Source: Pseudomonadales bacterium
GTDB taxonomy: Bacteria; Pseudomonadota; Gammaproteobacteria; Pseudomonadales; Pseudohongiellaceae
Assembly (NCBI GenBank): GCA_024234325.1
Contig: JACKOJ010000003.1
Location: 372,001 to 436,000 of the forward strand
Reading direction: 5' to 3'
Length of the DNA stretch: 64,000 nt
The notes below the pieces were generated by a model that saw only the letters and a list, made by a program, of their open reading frames with translations, searched no databases and was not told where the DNA came from. Below, piece after piece: positions 60,593 to 64,000 of this stretch. Position 1 is the first letter of the stretch. Every line of letters starts with the position of its first letter. A program made the position numbers and the translations under genes.

Positions 60593-63100
60593 ATGCCCGC
60601 CGCATCACGCTTGTATAACCGAATGGTCTTTGGCCATCCCCTGCTGGTCATTTTCTTGCTGTGCTGCCTGACCGCTGGCATGGCCTGGTATGCCCAGTAC
60701 TTCAAACTGGATGCGTCTGCCGATTCCCTGCTGATGGAGGGGGATGAGGAACTGGAATACTCCCGACAGATCAACAACCGTTACGGCACCCGGGACAGCG
60801 TGACGGTAGCCTACACGCCCCAGGGGGAACTGTTCAGCCAGGACGTATTCGGGCGTATCGCCCAGATGCGGGAGGAGATTCTTGCCCTGGAGCGAGTCGA
60901 GTCGGTGGACAGCCTGCTCAATGTGCCCATCTTCGGCGACACCGCCCTGCTCAGCCTGTCCGAAAATTACGATACCCTGCTGACGCCCGGCATTGATCTC
61001 GCGGCGGCAAAGCAGGAATTGATGAACAGCCCGGTGTTTGGTGACGCCATTGTGAGTGCCGATGGTGAAACCACAGCCCTGCTGGTCAGCTTCGCGCGTG
61101 ACGAGCGCTATGTCAGCCTGCTCGACACCCGGGAGACCCTGCGGCGCCTGCGCGACTCCGACGGCCTGAGCGCAGAACAGGCGACCCAGCTTGCCGAGGT
61201 TACGGACGAATTTGATGCCTACAGTGCGCTCACCGCCCAGCAGCGCCATGACGACATCAGCGAAATTCGCGGGATTCTTGCACGCTATCAGAACGATGCC
61301 ACCGTCTACCTGGGCGGCGCGCCCATGATTGCCGATGACATGGTCACCTTCGTACAGAACGATCTGACCACTTTCAGCCTGGGCGTCTTTGCCTTCATTG
61401 TGTTTGCTCTGGGACTGATTTTCCGGCGCCTGCGCTGGATCTTTCTGCCGCTGGCCTGCTGCGCGGTCGCGGGCATTATTGTTGTCGGCATCCTGGGGCT
61501 GATGGACTGGCGGGTCACCGTGGTGTCCTCCAACTTCATGTCGCTGCTGCTGATCACCACGATATCCCTCACCGTGCATCTCATCGTGCGTTATCGTCAG
61601 TTGCGGGCGACACGACACTTCAGCCGTCATGACAAGTTGCTGCGTCATGCCGTGCTGTCCATGTGGAAACCCTGCCTCTATACGGCTATGACCACCATCG
61701 TGGCCTTTGCATCGCTTCTGGTCAGCGGCATTTCGCCGATCATTTCCTTTGGCTGGATCATGGTGATTGGCGTCACCACTGCGCTGTTGGTGGTGTTCCT
61801 GCTGTTCCCGGCCATGATGAGCCTGATGCATCGCGACGACGCCCGCTATGATGCCCAGGGGCCGCTGGCGCTGACCTCCGGGCTGGCGCGTGCAACTGAT
61901 CGCCTGGGCAATGCGGTGCTGGCGATCGGTGCGGTGGTGCTGGTGCTGAGTGTCGTGGGGCTCATGCGCCTGAAGGTTGAGAACAGTTTCATCGACTATT
62001 TCAGCAAGGACACGGAAATCTACAAGGGCATGACCCTGTTCGACGAGAAACTGGGCGGCACTCTGTCCATGGATGTCGTCGTCAATCTGCCCGAGAGCGC
62101 TGCCGTGGACGACGGCTTCGACGATGGTTTCGACGACGGCTTTGACGACGATTTCGGTGACGGCGACGGGGATGCGAGCCAGGACGCCAACGACGCCTAC
62201 TGGTTTACCGGCGACAAGATGGACGAGATCAAGCGCATCCACGACTATCTGGACAGTAACCCGCAGACGGGCAAGGTGCTGTCCTTCGGCTCCATCATTC
62301 ACCTTGCGGAGCAGTTGAATGGCAATGCGCCGGTCGACAGCTTCGTGTGGGCGCTGCTGTATTCCCGTATTCCCGAAACCCTGAAAGAGTCTGTCCTGAC
62401 GCCTTTCGTCTCGATTGCGGACAATCAGGTGCGTTTCAATGTGCGTGTCATTGAGTCCGACCGCAATCTGAATCGCAATGCGCTGATCAATGGTATTGCA
62501 CAGGGCCTGCAGGACGAGTTTGGGTATTCGCCGGAACAGGTACACGTGACCGGCATTCTGGTGCTGTACAACAATGTTTTGCAGAGCCTGTACCAGTCCC
62601 AGATTCTGACTCTGGGCGTGGTGCTGTTTGCCATCATGATCATGTTCCTGTTCCTCTTCCGCTCCGTGAAGGTTGCGGTGCTGTGCATCATTCCCAATAT
62701 TATTGCGGCGCTCGGCGTGTTGGGGCTGATGGGCTGGCTGGGCATTCCACTGGATATCATGACCATTACCATTGCAGCGATCGCGGTGGGCATCGGGGTC
62801 GACAACACCATTCACTACATGCATCGTTTTAAACACGAGTTCCATCGTCTGGGCAATTACCGCGAGACCATGTACTTCTGTCACGACAGCATTGCACGGG
62901 CAATGTACTTCACGACGATGACGGTGGTGGCGGGCTTCTCCATTCTGGTGCTCTCCAATTTCATTCCCACCATTATCTTTGGCCTGTTGACCAGCATTGC
63001 CATGATGGTGGCCCTGTTGGGTGCCTTGACGCTGTTGCCACAGTTGTTGATTGCATTCCGCCCTCTTGGTCCCGAATCCCATTCGGGAGAGGTTTCTTAG
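60593..63100 (+). CDS. MMPL/RND-superfamily exporter with acidic DDGF repeat
   Basis: 835 residues with two RND halves, each one transmembrane helix, a large periplasmic loop, then five helices (TM1 about 13-33; TM2-6 about 258-405; TM7 about 440-460; TM8-12 about 675-825). Functional segments include TISLTVHLIVRYRQL and AAIAVGIGVDNTIHYMHRFKHE, with the buried Asp of the proton path in the second. The second periplasmic loop contains a run of about 30 mainly Asp/Gly/Phe residues from about 505. Relatives export lipids, hopanoids or related hydrophobic compounds; substrate unknown. No membrane-fusion partner is adjacent. Confidence 0.9.
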   Translation: MPAASRLYNRMVFGHPLLVIFLLCCLTAGMAWYAQYFKLDASADSLLMEGDEELEYSRQINNRYGTRDSVTVAYTPQGELFSQDVFGRIAQMREEILALERVESVDSLLNVPIFGDTALLSLSENYDTLLTPGIDLAAAKQELMNSPVFGDAIVSADGETTALLVSFARDERYVSLLDTRETLRRLRDSDGLSAEQATQLAEVTDEFDAYSALTAQQRHDDISEIRGILARYQNDATVYLGGAPMIADDMVTFVQNDLTTFSLGVFAFIVFALGLIFRRLRWIFLPLACCAVAGIIVVGILGLMDWRVTVVSSNFMSLLLITTISLTVHLIVRYRQLRATRHFSRHDKLLRHAVLSMWKPCLYTAMTTIVAFASLLVSGISPIISFGWIMVIGVTTALLVVFLLFPAMMSLMHRDDARYDAQGPLALTSGLARATDRLGNAVLAIGAVVLVLSVVGLMRLKVENSFIDYFSKDTEIYKGMTLFDEKLGGTLSMDVVVNLPESAAVDDGFDDGFDDGFDDDFGDGDGDASQDANDAYWFTGDKMDEIKRIHDYLDSNPQTGKVLSFGSIIHLAEQLNGNAPVDSFVWALLYSRIPETLKESVLTPFVSIADNQVRFNVRVIESDRNLNRNALINGIAQGLQDEFGYSPEQVHVTGILVLYNNVLQSLYQSQILTLGVVLFAIMIMFLFLFRSVKVAVLCIIPNIIAALGVLGLMGWLGIPLDIMTITIAAIAVGIGVDNTIHYMHRFKHEFHRLGNYRETMYFCHDSIARAMYFTTMTVVAGFSILVLSNFIPTIIFGLLTSIAMMVALLGALTLLPQLLIAFRPLGPESHSGEVS
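62107..62199 (+). repeat. In-frame 12-bp tandem repeat encoding (DDGF)n and a DGDGD stretch
   Basis: Four degenerate 12-bp units (gacgacggcttc and variants) are followed by gacggcgacggggatgcg. They encode DDGF-DDGF-DDGF-DDDF then GDGDGDASQDAN. Third-position variation between units shows it is not a recent duplication. Confidence 0.85.
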
Positions 63101-63158
63101 TATCATCGGGCGTTTCCCCTTTATAATGCGAAGCGCTATTTACCCTGGAGAATTGCAG

Positions 63159-63746
63159 ATGCCAAACCAAACACCAGAGAAATCAAAAGCGGAATCCGGC
63201 GGGAAGTTTATGGAGGAGAAACTCTTCAAGTCCCGCGCGATCACGATCTTCGGCGAGATCGACGATCGCATCGCCCGCTCCGTGACGGAGAAACTGCTGG
63301 CACTGGCGGCCGACGGCGATGAGCCCATCACCATTTACATCAGCTCACCTGGTGGCCATGTGGAATCCGGGGACGTGGTCTATGACATGATCAAGTTCAT
63401 CAAACCGGAAGTGCGTGTTGTGGGAACCGGTTGGGTTGCCAGTGCCGCCACCACGATTTATCTGGCCGCAAAGAAAGAGAACCGTTACAGCCTGCCGAAT
63501 ACCCGCTTCCTGGTGCATCAGCCTTCCGGGGGTTCCCGCGGGCGCGCTTCGGACATCAAGATTCAGGCAGAGCAGATTGTGAAAATGCGGGAGCGCATCA
63601 ACAAGCTGATCGCAGACGAGACCGGCCAGCCGCTGGAGCGTGTGGCGAAGGATACGGATCGTGATTACTGGATGACGGTGCAGGAAGCGATTGACTACGG
63701 CATTGTCGGCAAACAGATCAGCTCTGTCTCCGAGATCAGCGATTAA
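63159..63746 (+). CDS. ClpP-like ATP-dependent protease proteolytic subunit (stand-alone)
   Basis: 195 residues from the ATG at 63159, preceded by TGGAG. The crotonase-like ClpP fold has a full triad: Ser95 (GWVASAAT), His120 (FLVHQPSGG) and Asp169 (DTDRDYW). IYISSPGGHVESGDVVYDMI forms the conserved first part. Sequence around Ser differs from canonical ClpP (GQAASMGA), and clpX is not adjacent, so this is a secondary ClpP-like paralogue rather than the housekeeping enzyme. A TATAAT at 63122-63127 could drive it. Confidence 0.9.
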   Translation: MPNQTPEKSKAESGGKFMEEKLFKSRAITIFGEIDDRIARSVTEKLLALAADGDEPITIYISSPGGHVESGDVVYDMIKFIKPEVRVVGTGWVASAATTIYLAAKKENRYSLPNTRFLVHQPSGGSRGRASDIKIQAEQIVKMRERINKLIADETGQPLERVAKDTDRDYWMTVQEAIDYGIVGKQISSVSEISD

Positions 63747-63779
63747 GGCTGCTCTTCCGTCTCGTCCCCACTGATTATG

Positions 63780-63795
63780 CCCCTCTACTGAGGGG
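63780..63795. terminator. Short hairpin between convergent genes
   Basis: CCCCTC (63780-63785), loop TACT, GAGGGG (63790-63795). The TAG stop of the minus-strand gene (63785-63787) is at the stem-loop edge. No T-run follows on either strand. Confidence 0.4.
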
Positions 63796-64000
63796 TATGC
63801 AGCTTCACAAACAGAGCCTGCTGGTTCTGTACCAATGCGCATACAATGTGATAGTCCGGCTGGCAACTGAGCGGCCGGGCGATTGCTGTGTCCTCATCAG
63901 CCTTCTGTACCAGCACGGTTGCCGTGACACCCTGATACTCCACCTCGAACGTGGCGTTGTTGCCACTGATTCTGCCTGGGGTGTTGCGCCAGATAAACCC
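63785..64000 (-). CDS. C-terminal 71 residues of an unidentified protein (runs off the window)
   Basis: The minus strand is open from the window edge to a TAG at 63785-63787. The peptide has beta-strand character (NNATFEVEYQGVTATVLVQK) and ends FVKLHTPQ, with two Cys (LSCQPDYHIVCAL). Codon use is normal for the window, and the gene is convergent with the ClpP-like gene 38 bp away, which supports it being real. I do not recognise a family. Confidence 0.6.
   Translation of the reverse strand, partial: GFIWRNTPGRISGNNATFEVEYQGVTATVLVQKADEDTAIARPLSCQPDYHIVCALVQNQQALFVKLHTPQ

Noticed and set aside
60605..63106. An 833-codon open frame antisense to the MMPL transporter, and similar long antisense frames at 12939-14981, 23199-24866 and 42354-44078
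   Set aside because: Their translations are rich in His, Gln, Arg and Gly without domains, typical of the mirror frame of GC-rich genes. The sense frames have clear families and good ribosome sites.
1..64000. tRNA, rRNA, riboswitch or CRISPR features
   Set aside because: I found no cloverleaf, conserved rRNA stretch or recognised riboswitch core by eye; a covariance-model search would be decisive and was not possible.

Overview
The window is about 64 kb of GC-rich, densely coded DNA (roughly 50 protein genes, no rRNA or tRNA seen). The gene families point to a free-living, probably aquatic, heterotrophic gammaproteobacterium of the Pseudohongiella / OMG / Cellvibrionales type: outer-membrane phospholipase A, homodimeric AceE, paired PA2778/PA2779 proteins, a LysR-Fpr pair as in Pseudomonas, DUF5916 barrels, PQQ dehydrogenases and a 7TMR-DISM hybrid kinase. 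The taxonomic guess is inference from gene content only. No prophage, complete IS element, CRISPR array or plasmid function was seen.

Layout. 1-8.4 kb: 3' end of a secreted M28 peptidase with PDZ domain, a small membrane protein, a DUF5916 outer-membrane barrel, GlpQ, a pair of ~120-bp palindromic repeats sharing one core, and a DEAD-box helicase. 8.5-14.7 kb: a PhnD-PhnC-PhnE-PhnE importer with two small riders (a helical protein of unknown function and an ABM monooxygenase), then an SLC13/RCK permease. 14.8-23.1 kb: a second DUF5916 barrel, DUF1840, AhpC-AhpF, an Lrp/AsnC regulator divergent from a solitary AceE.

23.2-31.3 kb is the redox core. A PQQ alcohol dehydrogenase with a lanthanide-type Asp-x-Asp signature is translationally coupled to a di-haem cytochrome c. 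Divergent from it runs a tight four-gene copper operon: a secreted protein whose predicted mature N-terminus is His, a membrane-anchored two-domain multicopper oxidase, a membrane-anchored cupredoxin and an FG-GAP lipoprotein. A secreted amidohydrolase follows on the opposite strand. This copper operon is the best candidate for a little-described system.

31.4-41.9 kb: MscS, PA2779/PA2778, an EAL protein, PldA, a membrane AraC regulator, LysR-AzoR-pirin, and a second SLC13 permease. 41.9-50.8 kb: a minus-strand M28-like peptidase / CHRD / cytochrome-PQQ dehydrogenase group, a divergent giant hybrid histidine kinase and S-formylglutathione hydrolase, which could act downstream of formaldehyde made by alcohol oxidation. 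51.7-57.5 kb: a dispersed set matching the mycobacterial polyprenyl-phosphoarabinose pathway (UbiA fused to a HAD phosphatase, DprE2-like, DprE1-like, GtrA) plus an inositol-monophosphatase-family enzyme. 57.5-64 kb: a FinR-like LysR beside Fpr, a redoxin, an MMPL/RND exporter with an acidic repeat, a stand-alone ClpP-like peptidase, and the 3' end of an unidentified gene.

Several functions occur twice in the window (PQQ dehydrogenases, DUF5916 barrels, SLC13 permeases, pirins, M28 peptidases, LysR regulators), suggesting an expanded repertoire for oxidising and scavenging dissolved organic matter.
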